Shown: positions 26,341 to 38,356, counted from the stretch's first letter. The stretch: DNA of 64,000 nucleotides from CAIKZZ01 sp035524595 (GCA_035524595.1 DATKOP010000020.1:62001-126000); one strand, 5' to 3'. Numbers and translations are program-made. Notes: generated from the letters alone by a model not told the origin.

Positions 26341-29300
26341 TCACTCGCCGGCCAGGCGCCTGAGCGACTGCAGCGCGACCGACAGCGTCGCGAAGTCCAC
26401 CGACGCGGCGGCCGCGATGTCGGCGAAGATGCGCCTCAGGTGCTCGACCGGGCCGCGGCGCGCGGCCAGCCACGCATCCGCCGCCCGCACCGGGTCGCCG
26501 CGCCGGCCGCGCGCCAGCACCGCCTCGGTCAGCGCGCGGTGCAGCCGGTACAGGTCCTCGCGCAGCGAGCCGCGCGCCACCGACTGCCAGTGCCCGGACA
26601 CCGCGAGCGCATCGATCTGCAGCCTGAGCCCGTCGAGGTCGAGCGCGGTGCCGAGGTGCAGGTGCATGCGGGCGACCGTCTCGAGCGGGGCGCGCCGGCG
26701 GTTGGCGAGGTCGACGATGTAGAGGCCCGACTGCAGCAGCTCGAGCGTCGCGATCCGGGTGGCGAGCGCCGCCGGCACGCCGGCGCGGATGCCCTCGGCG
26801 CGCATCGCCTCGATCCGCGCCCCGAGCCGCCCGGTGACCAGCTTCGGCGCGGCGGCGACCAGGCGCGCGAGGCCGGGCCGCAGCTGCGCGACCGCCGGCT
26901 CCACCTCGAGCGAGCGGCCGCGGTGCGCGAGCACCCAGTAGGTCGCGTGCCGGAGCGCCCGCGCGGTCGCGAAGTGCATCTCGTACTGCACCGCCGCCGG
27001 CACGCGGTTGTCGAGCGCCTCGATCTCCGCCCACAGCTCGCGCATTGCGGTGCTCTCGCGGGCGATCGCGTAGGCGCGCGTGATCGCCGACAGCGACGCG
27101 CCGCTGTCCTCGGCGACCCGGATCGCGAACACCGGCCCCATGCGGTTGACGAGGCTGTTGGTGGTCGCGGTGGCGATGATCTCGCGGCGCAGCGGGTGCG
27201 CGCCGAGCAGCCCCGCGTAGCCGTCGATGATCGGCGCCGGGAAGTAGCGCTCGAGCTCGTTCGACAGGTACGGGTCTTCCGGCAGGTCGGACTCGATGAT
27301 CTGGTGGTAGAGCCAGATCTTCGAGTACGACAGCAGGATCGCGAGCTCCGGGCGCGTCAGGCCCTTGCCCTGCTGCTGGCGGTCCTGCAGCGTCGCCTCG
27401 TCGGGCAGGAACTCGAGCGCCCGGTCGAGGTCGCCGCTGCGCTCGAGGAAGCGGATCGCGTGGCCGAGCTCGTTGGCGCGCTCGACGGCGCGCGTCTCGA
27501 GCGTGCTGATCGCCTGGCCCTGCAGGTAGTTGTTGCGCAGCACGAGCGCGGCGACGTCCGGCGTCATGCGCGCCAGCAGCCGGTTGCGGGCCGCGCGCCT
27601 GAGGCCGCGGCGCTGCTCGGCGAGCGTCAGCAGGATCTTGATGTTGACCTCGAGGTCGGAGCAGTTGACGCCGCCGGAGTTGTCGATGAAGTCGGTGTTG
27701 AGGCGCCCGCCGTGGAGTGCGTACTCGACCCGCCCGAGCTGCGACAGCCCGAGGTTGCCGCCCTCGCCGACGACCTTGCAGCGCAGCTCGCGGCCGTCCA
27801 CCCGCAGCGCGTCGTTGGCGCGGTCGCCGACCTGGGCGTGCGTCTCGCTGCTCGCCTTGACGTAGGTGCCGATGCCGCCGTTCCACAGGAGGTCGACGTC
27901 GAGCTTCAGGATCGCCTTGATGACCTCGTTGGGCGGCAGCGCCTCGGCGCTGATGCCGAGCAGCGCGCGCGCCTCGCGCGGCAGCCGGATCGACTTCTCG
28001 CTGCGGGCCCAGACGCCGCCGCCGGCCGACAGCAGCCGCGCGTCGTAGTCGGCCCAGCTCGAGCGCGGCAGGTCGAAGAGGCGCTGCCGCTCCTTGAACG
28101 AGCGCGCCGCGTTCGGCGCCGGGTCGATGAAGATGTGCTGGTGGTTGAAGGCGGCGACCAGGCGGGCGTGCGGCGAGCGCAGCAGGCCGTTGCCGAACAC
28201 GTCGCCGGACATGTCACCGACGCCGGCGACCGTGAACTCCTGCCGGTCGGCGTCGAGGCCGAGCTCGCGGAAGTGGCGCTTGACGCACTCCCAGCCGCCG
28301 CGGGCGGTGATCGCGATCTTCTTGTGGTCGTAGCCGGCGGAGCCGCCGGAGGCGAAGGCGTCGCCGAGCCAGAAGCCGTACTCGGCCGAGATGCCGTTGG
28401 CGACGTCGGAGAAGGTCGCGGTGCCCTTGTCGGCCGCGACCACGAGGTAGGTGTCGTCGCGGTCGCGGCGCACGGTGGCCGGCGGCGGCACCACCCGGCC
28501 GTCGACGATGTTGTCGGTCAGGTCGAGGAGGCCGCGCACGAAGTCCTGGTAGCAGCGCACCACCTCGCGCGCCTGCTCGTCGCGGGCCGCGGGCAGGCGC
28601 CGGCACACGAAGCCGCCCTTGGCGCCGACCGGCACGATCACCGTGTTCTTGACGTTCTGCGCCTTCATCAGGCCGAGGACCTCGGTGCGGAAGTCCTCGT
28701 AGCGGTCCGACCAGCGCAGGCCGCCGCGCGCGACGCGGCCCTTCCTGAGGTGCACGCCCTCGGCGTACGGGGCGTGCACCCAGATCTCGAACATCGGCCG
28801 CGGCTCGGGCAGGCCCGGCACCTTGGACGGGTCGAGCTTGATCGACAGGTAGGGCTTGGGGCCTTCGCCCTCGCGCGCCGTCTGGAAGTAGTTGGTGCGC
28901 AGCGTCGCATCGATCGCGGCGCGGAACGCCCTGAGGATGCGGTCCTCGTCGAGGCGCGCGACGCGCTCGAGGTCGGCGTCGATGCCGCGCTTGAGCCGCG
29001 CCAGCTGCGCGTCGCGCCGGGCGGCGGGCAGCGCCGGGTCGAAGGCGGTCACGAACAGCCGCGCCAGGCGCTCGGCGGTGCGTGCGTTGGTCGCGAGCAC
29101 GCTCTCCATGTACGGCTGGCTGAACGGGATGCCGGTCTGCAGCAGCCAGCGGCTGTAGGCGCGCAGCACCATCGTCTCGCGCCAGCTGAGCCGCGCCGCG
29201 AGCACCAGCCGGTTGAAGCCGTCGTTCTCGGCGCGGCCCTGCCACAGCGCCTCGATCGCGGCGGTCAGGCGCGGGCCGTCGGCGCCGAGGTCGAGCCCGG

Positions 29301-31167
29301 GGCCGTGGCGGTGCTCGAGCTCGAAGTCCTGGATCCAGATCGTGCCCGCCTCGCCCAGCCTGACCTCGTAGGGCCGCTCGCTGATCAGGCGCAGGCCGAG
29401 GTTCTCGAGCGTCGGCAGCACGTCCGAGATCGCGCGCGGCTCGCGCGCGCGGTAGAGCTTGAGGTTGACGCGCGCGGCCGGCGCCCCCGGCGGCCGGTAG
29501 AGCCGCAGCTCAAGCCCGCCCGCGCTCCCCGCCAGCCCCTCGAGCACCTCGATGTCGGCGACCGCGGCGTCCGCCGGGGTGTCCTCGGCGTAGGCGGCGG
29601 GCAGGGCGCCGACGTAGCGGGCCAGCAGCCTGAGCGCGCGCGCCTCGTCGTAGCGCGCGGTCAGCGCGGCGCGCAGCGCGTCGTTCCAGGTCAGCACCGC
29701 CGCGGCGATGCGCCGCTCGACCGCCGCCGCGTCGCCGACGCGCGTGCCGTTCGGGGTGCGCACGATCAGGTGGACGCGCGCCAGCACCGACTCCGACAGC
29801 TGCACCTGCGACTCGACGTCGGTGCCGGAGAAGGCCTCGCGCACGATCGACTCGATGCGGTGCCGCACCTCGGTGTTGTAGCGGTCGCGCGGCACGTACA
29901 GCAGGCACGACCAGAAGCGGTGGAAGCCGTCGCGGCGCACGAACAGCCGCACCACCTGCCGGTCGTAGAGGTTGACGATGCCGCGCACGATCGGGATCAG
30001 CTCGTCGGTCGAGGCCTGGAACAGCTCGTCGCGCGGGTAGGCCTCGAGCACGTGCATCACGGCCTTGCCGTCGTGGCTCTGCGGCGCGAGGCCGAAGTGC
30101 CCGATGATCCGCTGCACCTTGTGGCGCAGCACCGGGATCTCGCGCGGGCTGCAGCTGTAGGCCATCGAGGTCCAGAGCCCGAGGAAGCGGTGCTCGCCGG
30201 TGACCTCGCCGCGGGCGTTGAAGGTCTTGACGCCGACGTAGTCGAGGTAGGCGGCGCGGTGCACGGTCGCGACCGTGTTGGCCTTGGTGATCACCAGCAG
30301 CGAGCGGCTGCGGGCGTGCTTGCGCACGTCGCCGGCGAGCGTCACCGCGTGCGGCGGGTGGCCGGCCCGCCGCGCGCGCAGCAGGCCGAGTCCGGTGGCC
30401 GGGTCCGGCACCAGCCGGTCGCGGCTGCGGCCGCGCTGCAGGCGGTAGTAGCGCGCGCCGAGGAAGGTGAAGTGGTTGTCGACCATCCACTCGAGCAGTG
30501 CCCGGCCCTCGAGCACCTCGGCCGAGGGCAGCGGCCCCGGGGCGGTCTCGAGGCTGCTCGCGAGCTCCTGCGCGCGCTGGCGCATGCCGGCCCAGTCGGC
30601 CACCGCGACGCGCACGTCGTCGAGCGCGTCGCGGATCCTGGCCTCCAGCGCCGCGAGCCGGTGCAGGTCGGTCTCGCGGTCGATCTCGAGCAGCTGCCAG
30701 GACTCGGCGCGCGCGCCGCGCGCGCCGGACTCGGCGATGCCCTTGAGGCGGCCGCGGCCGTCGCGCAGCGCGTCGATGACCGGGTGCACGATCAGGTGCA
30801 CGGCGAGCCCGGCCTGGTTGACCGCCATGCTCATCGAGTCGACCAGGAACGGCATGTCGTCGCAGACGATCATCACCACCGTGTGCGCCGAGCGAAAGCC
30901 GTCGAGCGCCGGGTCGGGATTGAAGACCCGCACCCACGGCCGTCCCGGCCGGCGCACGCGGGCGGCGGCGAGCTGCGCGAGCGCCGCCGCGCCGAGATCC
31001 TCGGCGCCGCGCGCCAGCAGGTCCTCGTCGGCGACGCCGCGGAAGTAGCGGCGCAGGAACGCCTCGCTGAGCCCCCGCTCGGCGGCGCCGACGCGGCGGC
31101 GCGCGGCGCGGACGATCGCCTCGATCAGCCGCAGGCGGCTAGCAGGTACTTTGCCGAGCATGGTCAT
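26341..31167 (-). CDS. gdhB: NAD-specific glutamate dehydrogenase, large (about 180 kDa) type
   Basis: A 1608-residue enzyme deaminating glutamate to 2-oxoglutarate, of the large type known from Pseudomonas and Streptomyces. The N-terminal ACT-like regulatory region includes MPFLVDSMSMAVNQAGL. The catalytic core has HAPYAEGVHLRKGRVARGGL, VGAKGGFVCRRLP, GVGDMSGDVFGNGLL and the long helical C-terminus NYLQGQAISTLETRAVERAN. The start MTMLGKVP is preceded by AGGGG and overlaps the marR stop by four bases, which rejects a longer upstream frame. It is co-transcribed with the MarR regulator, suggesting that a ligand of amino-acid or aromatic metabolism controls its expression. Confidence 0.93.
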   Translation of the reverse strand: MTMLGKVPASRLRLIEAIVRAARRRVGAAERGLSEAFLRRYFRGVADEDLLARGAEDLGAAALAQLAAARVRRPGRPWVRVFNPDPALDGFRSAHTVVMIVCDDMPFLVDSMSMAVNQAGLAVHLIVHPVIDALRDGRGRLKGIAESGARGARAESWQLLEIDRETDLHRLAALEARIRDALDDVRVAVADWAGMRQRAQELASSLETAPGPLPSAEVLEGRALLEWMVDNHFTFLGARYYRLQRGRSRDRLVPDPATGLGLLRARRAGHPPHAVTLAGDVRKHARSRSLLVITKANTVATVHRAAYLDYVGVKTFNARGEVTGEHRFLGLWTSMAYSCSPREIPVLRHKVQRIIGHFGLAPQSHDGKAVMHVLEAYPRDELFQASTDELIPIVRGIVNLYDRQVVRLFVRRDGFHRFWSCLLYVPRDRYNTEVRHRIESIVREAFSGTDVESQVQLSESVLARVHLIVRTPNGTRVGDAAAVERRIAAAVLTWNDALRAALTARYDEARALRLLARYVGALPAAYAEDTPADAAVADIEVLEGLAGSAGGLELRLYRPPGAPAARVNLKLYRAREPRAISDVLPTLENLGLRLISERPYEVRLGEAGTIWIQDFELEHRHGPGLDLGADGPRLTAAIEALWQGRAENDGFNRLVLAARLSWRETMVLRAYSRWLLQTGIPFSQPYMESVLATNARTAERLARLFVTAFDPALPAARRDAQLARLKRGIDADLERVARLDEDRILRAFRAAIDATLRTNYFQTAREGEGPKPYLSIKLDPSKVPGLPEPRPMFEIWVHAPYAEGVHLRKGRVARGGLRWSDRYEDFRTEVLGLMKAQNVKNTVIVPVGAKGGFVCRRLPAARDEQAREVVRCYQDFVRGLLDLTDNIVDGRVVPPPATVRRDRDDTYLVVAADKGTATFSDVANGISAEYGFWLGDAFASGGSAGYDHKKIAITARGGWECVKRHFRELGLDADRQEFTVAGVGDMSGDVFGNGLLRSPHARLVAAFNHQHIFIDPAPNAARSFKERQRLFDLPRSSWADYDARLLSAGGGVWARSEKSIRLPREARALLGISAEALPPNEVIKAILKLDVDLLWNGGIGTYVKASSETHAQVGDRANDALRVDGRELRCKVVGEGGNLGLSQLGRVEYALHGGRLNTDFIDNSGGVNCSDLEVNIKILLTLAEQRRGLRRAARNRLLARMTPDVAALVLRNNYLQGQAISTLETRAVERANELGHAIRFLERSGDLDRALEFLPDEATLQDRQQQGKGLTRPELAILLSYSKIWLYHQIIESDLPEDPYLSNELERYFPAPIIDGYAGLLGAHPLRREIIATATTNSLVNRMGPVFAIRVAEDSGASLSAITRAYAIARESTAMRELWAEIEALDNRVPAAVQYEMHFATARALRHATYWVLAHRGRSLEVEPAVAQLRPGLARLVAAAPKLVTGRLGARIEAMRAEGIRAGVPAALATRIATLELLQSGLYIVDLANRRRAPLETVARMHLHLGTALDLDGLRLQIDALAVSGHWQSVARGSLREDLYRLHRALTEAVLARGRRGDPVRAADAWLAARRGPVEHLRRIFADIAAAASVDFATLSVALQSLRRLAGE

Positions 31168-31724
31168 CCCCTCGAAGTTCGGGCCGGGCGTACGTTGTTG
31201 AGTCGCGCGGCGCCTGCGGACGGCGCCGCGGGGCGCGGCTGCGCCTCGATGCGCGCGGTGCGGATCGCGCGCACGCTGGCCAGCAGGTCGTCGAGCAGCG
31301 CCGCGAGCTTGGCGCGGGCGCGTGGCGGCACGCCGCGCAGCACGGCGTCCTCGTAGGCGAGCGCCCACGGCACGACCTCCTCGTAGACCGCGAGGCCGCG
31401 TGGCGTCAGCGCGAGGTGCGAGCGGCGCCGGTCGGACTCCTCGACGCTGCGCTCGATGCGCCGCGCCCGCGTCAGCGACGCGACCGCGCGGCTGACGGCC
31501 ACCTTGTCCATCGCGGTGCGCTCGGCGACCTCGGCCGCCGACAGCCCCGGCGCGCGCGCCAGCACCGCCAGCACGCGCCACTCCGGGATCGAGAGCTGGA
31601 AGCGCTCTGCGTAGGCGCCGGCGATCGCGCTGCTCATCGTGTTGGCGAGCACCGACAGCCGGTACGGCAGGAAGCGCTCCAGCTCGAGGAGCCGGGCGGG
31701 GTCGGCGGGGGTCGGCGGCTTCAC
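31164..31724 (-). CDS. MarR-family transcriptional regulator of the gdh operon
   Basis: A 186-residue winged-helix regulator. The DNA-binding part is LSAAEVAERTAMDKVAVSRA and the wing is EESDRRRSHLALTPRG. The C-terminus is extended and Arg/Ala/Pro-rich. The GTG start at 31724 lies two bases from a perfect 6-base inverted repeat, so the protein probably represses its own operon. Its stop overlaps the NAD-GDH start, which makes marR-gdh a tight two-gene unit. The ligand is not known. Confidence 0.88.
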   Translation of the reverse strand: MKPPTPADPARLLELERFLPYRLSVLANTMSSAIAGAYAERFQLSIPEWRVLAVLARAPGLSAAEVAERTAMDKVAVSRAVASLTRARRIERSVEESDRRRSHLALTPRGLAVYEEVVPWALAYEDAVLRGVPPRARAKLAALLDDLLASVRAIRTARIEAQPRPAAPSAGAARLNNVRPARTSRG

Positions 31725-31726
31725 GG

Positions 31727-31746
31727 TTGGTTGCGATTGTAACCAA
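31727..31746. promoter_or_regulatory. Operator-like inverted repeat at the marR start
   Basis: TTGGTT-N8-AACCAA is a perfect inverted repeat two bases upstream of the marR GTG codon; reading one base further inwards adds one more matched pair out of two. It would cover the ribosome-binding region and promoter of the marR-gdh unit. MarR operators are typically 16-20 bases with short arms like these, so autoregulation is likely. Confidence 0.6.
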
Positions 31747-31834
31747 AGCCGCAGGCCGGTAGGCCGCCCCCGGGCCGGGCCGGCCGGGCCGGCCGCCGGC
31801 CGCCTCGCGCGCTCGGCGCGACGGCAGCCGCGCG

Positions 31835-32884
31835 CTACTGCAGCGGCGGCGCCTGCATCAGCCCGCCCTGCGACCAGAGCGCGTTGAGACCGCGCGGCAG
31901 CCGCAGCGCGCTGTCCCTGCCGACGGTCCGCTCGTAGATCTCGCCGTAGTTGCCGACCGCGGCGATGACACGCGCGGCCCAGTCGTGCGCCGGCAGGCCG
32001 AGCGCGCGGCTGGTGGCCCAGTCGCTGCCGAGCAGGCGCTGCACCAGCGGATCCTCGCTGGCGCGCTGCGCCGCGACGTTGGCGCCGGTGACGCCGCTCG
32101 CCTCGGCCTGCACCAGCGCGTGCACCGTGAAGTCGACGATCAGTCCCCACTGCGCGTCGTCGCGCCGGTAGGCCGGCGCGACCGGCGCGAGCGTCAGCAG
32201 CTGCGGCAGGATCCGGTCGCGCGCCAGCTGCTTCGGGTAGGCGCCGCGCACCTGGGCGAGCCGCGACACGTAGGCGCTGATGGCGTCGCAGTGGCGCACG
32301 GCGAGGCCGTCGTCCATCTCGCCCTCCTCCTGGAACGGCAACGGCACGATCGCGATGCCCTGCGCGACGCTGCGCGCGAGCAGCACCTTCTCGTTGTCGG
32401 TGCCTTCGATGACGCAGACCTTGCGCCCGGCGAGCGCGGCGAGCGAGTCGGCGGCCAGGTCGCCGCGCACCAGCAGGCCCTGGCCGTCGAAGAACACGGG
32501 CGGGCCGAAGGCGATGTTCCAGCGCCACGCCGAGGTGGCGTCGGGCGTGACACCGACGACGAGGTCGACGGCGGCCCTGCCGAGCGCCTCCTCGGCCTCG
32601 AGCTCGGAAGCGAACGGCGCGATCGTCAGCGCCGACGCCGGGCCGTTGACCGCGACCGCGACCGCCTTGCAGACCTCGACCGCGAGCGGCGCCAGCGGAC
32701 CGTGCAGGTCGGTCTTGTTCCAGTCCTCCGGCGTCGCGACCACGCCGCAGCGCACGGCGCCGGCCGCGCGCACGCGCTCGACGGTCGGCCCACCGCTCGC
32801 CGCGGTCGCGCAGCAGAGCGCGGCGGCGGCGAGCGCCGCGCGCGCGGCCGTCGCCGTCGCGCCGCGGCCGCTCAATTCGGCCAC
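31835..32884 (-). CDS. AapJ-like general L-amino-acid periplasmic binding protein, orphan
   Basis: A 349-residue binding protein with a signal peptide (AALAAAALCCATAASG region). The second half is very close in pattern to AapJ of the general L-amino-acid ABC transporter: a DAQWGLIV-type block, AASGVTGANV-like helix, VGNYGEIYERTVG and RGLNALWSQGGLMQAPP at the end. No aapQMP permease or ATPase genes are in the window. The GTG start overlaps the phospholipase gene by 13 bases. It may capture head-group or peptide-derived amino acids, or act as a sensor, but this is inference. Confidence 0.85.
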   Translation of the reverse strand: MAELSGRGATATAARAALAAAALCCATAASGGPTVERVRAAGAVRCGVVATPEDWNKTDLHGPLAPLAVEVCKAVAVAVNGPASALTIAPFASELEAEEALGRAAVDLVVGVTPDATSAWRWNIAFGPPVFFDGQGLLVRGDLAADSLAALAGRKVCVIEGTDNEKVLLARSVAQGIAIVPLPFQEEGEMDDGLAVRHCDAISAYVSRLAQVRGAYPKQLARDRILPQLLTLAPVAPAYRRDDAQWGLIVDFTVHALVQAEASGVTGANVAAQRASEDPLVQRLLGSDWATSRALGLPAHDWAARVIAAVGNYGEIYERTVGRDSALRLPRGLNALWSQGGLMQAPPLQ

Positions 32885-35106
32885 GGGCCGGTCGACGGGC
32901 CGCCGGTGTTGTTGTTGGTGTTGAGGTACGGGTTGCCCGGGCTCTGCACCGGCCGCGGATTGAAGTCCGGCGGCGGCGGGTCGAGCAGCACGCCGCGGCG
33001 ATAGTCGGTCGGCGTGATGTGCAGCGCCCGGCAGCCCTGGCCGCCGTAGTGCGGCAGCGACAGCACCGCCGTCCGGTCGATGATCGCGTACTGGCGCGGC
33101 AGCGGCGGGGCATCGCCCCGCAGCCGCTCCTCGTCGAAGGCCTCGAGCAGGTCGCCCATGCCGGCGAGCGCATCGGCCGGGCCGAGGTTCGGCTGCGGCC
33201 CGTTCGGGCCGTTCAGGGCCGGGTTGGCGGCGCCGGCGGCGGCCGCGGCGGCCTCGTCCGGCAGCTCGGCGAGCGGCGTCAGGCCAAACAGCTCGTTGAT
33301 GAAGCGGATCACGGAGCTGTGCTCGCTGTAGACGTGGCTGACGGTGTGGGCGGCGGCGAACGGCGAGATCAGGATCGCCGGGATGCGCGGCCCGCCGGTC
33401 TCCGGCTGGCCGTCCGGCCCGAAGGTGCGAAAGCTCTCCGGCTGGTGGTCGTAGAGTCCGTCGCTCTCGTCGTAGGCGATGATGATCACGCTCTCGTGCC
33501 AGTAGCGGCTGCGCGCGATCGCGTTGACCGAGTCGGCGATCAGCGCCTCGGAGATCTGCGCGTCGGCGTAGTTCGGGTGGTCGTCGTTGCCCGGCGTCGA
33601 CTGCTGCACGTTCGGGTTCGGATCGATGGGCAGCAGCCCGTCGTTGTTGTAGTAGCCGCCGCGCACGTAGAAGACGCCGCCCCGCTCCGGCAGCCGCTCG
33701 CCGGCGACGTCGCTGTAGAACTGCGCGAGGCCGTGCAGGTACGACTGCTCCTGGGTGTTGTCGCCGAGGTAGCCGAAGTACTGCGGCCCGTTGTGGTGCA
33801 CGATGTACGAGGCGTGCTCGGGCGCGGCGGCGTAGCGGAACGGGTTGCTGCTGAACGGCGCCGCGTTCTCCGAGATCGCCGTGCCGTCGAAGGGCTCGGG
33901 GCCGTAGCCCTGCTGGTACCAGCCCCAGTGCACCGACGGGTTGCTGGCGGCGATCGCCAGGATGTCGTGCTGCACGTCGACCAGGTCGGCCGCCGGGTTC
34001 TGGTCGTGCGCGACGATCGCGCTGGCCTCGGGGCCCATGAACGACAGCGGCAGCGTCGCGAAGGTCAGGTTGATCTGCGGCGGGAACGACTTGAACGGGC
34101 CGGTGGCGCTGGTCGCGTTCGTCGCCTCGTCCGGGCCGTAGGGCGGCGGCAGCGGCGCCGGGTCGTTGACGCTGCCCGGGAACGGCGCGCTGTCGGTCAG
34201 GTTCGGCAGCGTCAGGCCCTTGGCGTCGGCCTGGCCCGGGTGCAGCGCCCACTGCGTGTCGCCGGTCTGGCCGGCGATCATCGCGATCGCGTTCGGCGTC
34301 GACGGGCCGGTCGCGGTCTGGTGGAAGTTGTCGAACAGCACGAAGCGGTCGGCGTACTGCCACAGGAACGGGATCGTGTCGCAGTCGAGGTGCGCCATCA
34401 CGACCTCGCCCTTCTGCTTGGTCTGCAGCGTCGGGTTCGCGGAGGGCGGCAGGCCGGCGGCGTTGACGATCGGCGCGGCGACGCCCGATGCATCGCCCGC
34501 GTAGTGCAGCCCTTCCTGGTCGAGCGCGTAGCCGTCGTTGGCCGTCACCGAGCGCGTCGCCTGGTCGGCGTGCATCGCGTGCAGGTAGCCCGCGTGGCTG
34601 TGATCGACCGAGTAGGTGTCCTCCGGATAGAGCTGCACGGTGCTGCCGCTCGAGTTGACGATCGTGCGCGGGATCAGGAACGGGCTGATGGTGGTGTAGC
34701 TGCCGTCGGTGTCGCGGATCACCGAGTGGAAGCTGCCGAAGCTGGTCGCCGGCTGGGCGTAGGGGTCGGCCGGGTTGGCGCCGGGGAAGGTCGTGAACAG
34801 GCCGTTGGCGCCGGGGTAGGTGCCGAAGTAGTGGTCGAAGGAGCGGTTCTCCTGGAACAGCACGAACACGTACTTCACGCGCCGGCGCAGCAGCTCGACC
34901 TTGTCGCGCAGCCTGAGCGTGTGCTCGCCGGCGCGCTCGCGCGCCGCCTCCGCCCCGGCGCTGTGGCGCGAGGTCGCGAGCGTGAGCGCGGGCTCCGGCG
35001 CCGCCGGGTTGCCCGCCAGCGCCGGCGTCGTGCCGGCGAGGACCAGCGCGGTGGCGGCGGCCGTGACGGCCACCGTGCCGAGCTTCAGGATCGAGGGGTT
35101 CTGCAC
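32872..35106 (-). CDS. Secreted phosphoesterase / phospholipase C (acid phosphatase AcpA superfamily)
   Basis: A 744-residue exported enzyme with a signal peptide (VAVTAAATALVLAGTTPALA). The phosphoesterase domain starts with YVFVLFQENRSFDHYFGTYPG, where the asparagine and neighbouring acidic residues bind metal, and ends with IIIAYDESDGLYDH and the GGPRIPAILISPFA block. A Pro/Asn-rich C-terminus follows. Relatives hydrolyse phospholipids or other phosphoesters; the substrate cannot be told from sequence. The GTG start has a GGGAGA site upstream. It overlaps the AapJ-like gene. Confidence 0.88.
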   Translation of the reverse strand: MQNPSILKLGTVAVTAAATALVLAGTTPALAGNPAAPEPALTLATSRHSAGAEAARERAGEHTLRLRDKVELLRRRVKYVFVLFQENRSFDHYFGTYPGANGLFTTFPGANPADPYAQPATSFGSFHSVIRDTDGSYTTISPFLIPRTIVNSSGSTVQLYPEDTYSVDHSHAGYLHAMHADQATRSVTANDGYALDQEGLHYAGDASGVAAPIVNAAGLPPSANPTLQTKQKGEVVMAHLDCDTIPFLWQYADRFVLFDNFHQTATGPSTPNAIAMIAGQTGDTQWALHPGQADAKGLTLPNLTDSAPFPGSVNDPAPLPPPYGPDEATNATSATGPFKSFPPQINLTFATLPLSFMGPEASAIVAHDQNPAADLVDVQHDILAIAASNPSVHWGWYQQGYGPEPFDGTAISENAAPFSSNPFRYAAAPEHASYIVHHNGPQYFGYLGDNTQEQSYLHGLAQFYSDVAGERLPERGGVFYVRGGYYNNDGLLPIDPNPNVQQSTPGNDDHPNYADAQISEALIADSVNAIARSRYWHESVIIIAYDESDGLYDHQPESFRTFGPDGQPETGGPRIPAILISPFAAAHTVSHVYSEHSSVIRFINELFGLTPLAELPDEAAAAAAGAANPALNGPNGPQPNLGPADALAGMGDLLEAFDEERLRGDAPPLPRQYAIIDRTAVLSLPHYGGQGCRALHITPTDYRRGVLLDPPPPDFNPRPVQSPGNPYLNTNNNTGGPSTGPWPN

Positions 35107-35291
35107 CGTACGTCTCCCTGTCAGTGGCTGGGTCGCGGCAGCGCGCCGCGCTGCCAGGGAGCGCTAATGTGCCCGGCGGGGTTTGCAGTTCCGTGAACGC
35201 GGCGGCGGCGGCCGGCGTCGGCGAACGCCCGGCGCCGCGGCTCGCGGCGGCGCCTCGTCGGATCAAGGGCTTGGATCGGCGGCGCGCCGGG

Positions 35292-36391
35292 CTACGGCCG
35301 GTGCGGCCGGGCCAGGTAGTCGTGCGACTGCATCTCGGCGAGCCGGCTCGCGGTGCGGCCGAACTCCTGCCGCAGGCGCTCGCCGCGGTACAGCCGGTCG
35401 GGCGGTGCCGCCGCCGACAGCACGAGCTTGACGCCGCGCTCGTAGAACTCGTCGACCAGCGCGATGAAGCGCCGCGCCTCGTCGTCGTGGCCGGCGTCGA
35501 ACACCGGCACCGCCGAGATGACCACCGTGTGGTGCTGGCGGGCGATCTCGATGTAGTCGGCGGTGGCGCGCGGCCCCGCGCAGAGCGCCGCGAAGTCGAA
35601 CCAGATCGTGCCGGCGGCGCGCCGCCGCACCGCCACCGGGCGGTCCTCGATCTCGATCGTGCCCGCGCCGCTGCCCGCCTCGCCCGCGATCGCGTCGAAG
35701 CGCGCCGCGAGCATCGCGTCGGCCTCGTCGTCGCCGGCCTCGACGTACAGCGGCGCCCGCTCGAGCTGCCGCAGCCGGTAGTCGACCCCGCCGTCGACCT
35801 GCAGCACGAGCGTGGCGCGCTCGAGCAGCCGGATCGCCGGCACGAAGCGGCTGCGCTGCAGGCCGTCGCGGTAGAGCTGTGCCGGCGGCACGTTCGAGGT
35901 CACGACCAGCGTCACGCCGCGCGCCACCAGCCCGGCGAACAGCCCGCCGAGCAGCATCGCGTCGGCGATGTCGCTGACGTACAGCTCGTCGAAGCACAGC
36001 ACGCGCGCCTCGGCCGCGAGGTCCGCGGCGACGCGCTCGAGCGGCTCCGCGAGCGCCAGCGGCCGCAGCGCCCGCAGCCGCGCATGCACGTCGTGCATGA
36101 AGCGGTGGAAGTGCGCGCGCCGCGCCGGCACCGCGAGCGAGGCGCAGAACAGGTCCATCAGCAGCGTCTTGCCGCGACCGACGCCGCCCCACAGGTACAG
36201 CCCGCGGATCGCGCGCCGCGGCCGCACCCGCCCGAGCACCGCGCCGAGCCTCCACCACAGGCCGCGTTCGCGGCGCGCGGCGCGCGCGAGGCGCGCGCGC
36301 AGCTCCTCGAGCCGCGCGACGGCGGCGAGTTGCGCGGCGTCGGCGACGAAGCCGTGCAGCGCGAGCTCGGCGTGGTAGCGCTTGGTCAGCG

Positions 36392-36395
<4 letters not shown>
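35292..36395 (-). CDS. zapE: AFG1-like ATPase ZapE, cell division
   Basis: A 367-residue P-loop ATPase. Walker A is GGVGRGKT near residue 76; LCFDELYVSDIADAML is the Walker B block; SNVPPAQLYRDGLQR is the sensor region typical of ZapE/AFG1 proteins. In E. coli ZapE acts on the Z-ring late in division. The GTG start overlaps the stop of the acetoacetyl-CoA synthetase gene by four bases, an arrangement probably reflecting gene packing rather than function. Confidence 0.93.

Positions 36396-38356
<1,961 letters not shown>

Noticed and set aside
25942..31356. An 1804-codon open frame antisense to the NAD-GDH gene
   Set aside because: It is rich in Arg, Val, Ala, Asp and His in a low-complexity pattern and has no recognisable domain; the opposite strand encodes a clear full-length GDH. 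Such long shadows are expected at this GC content.
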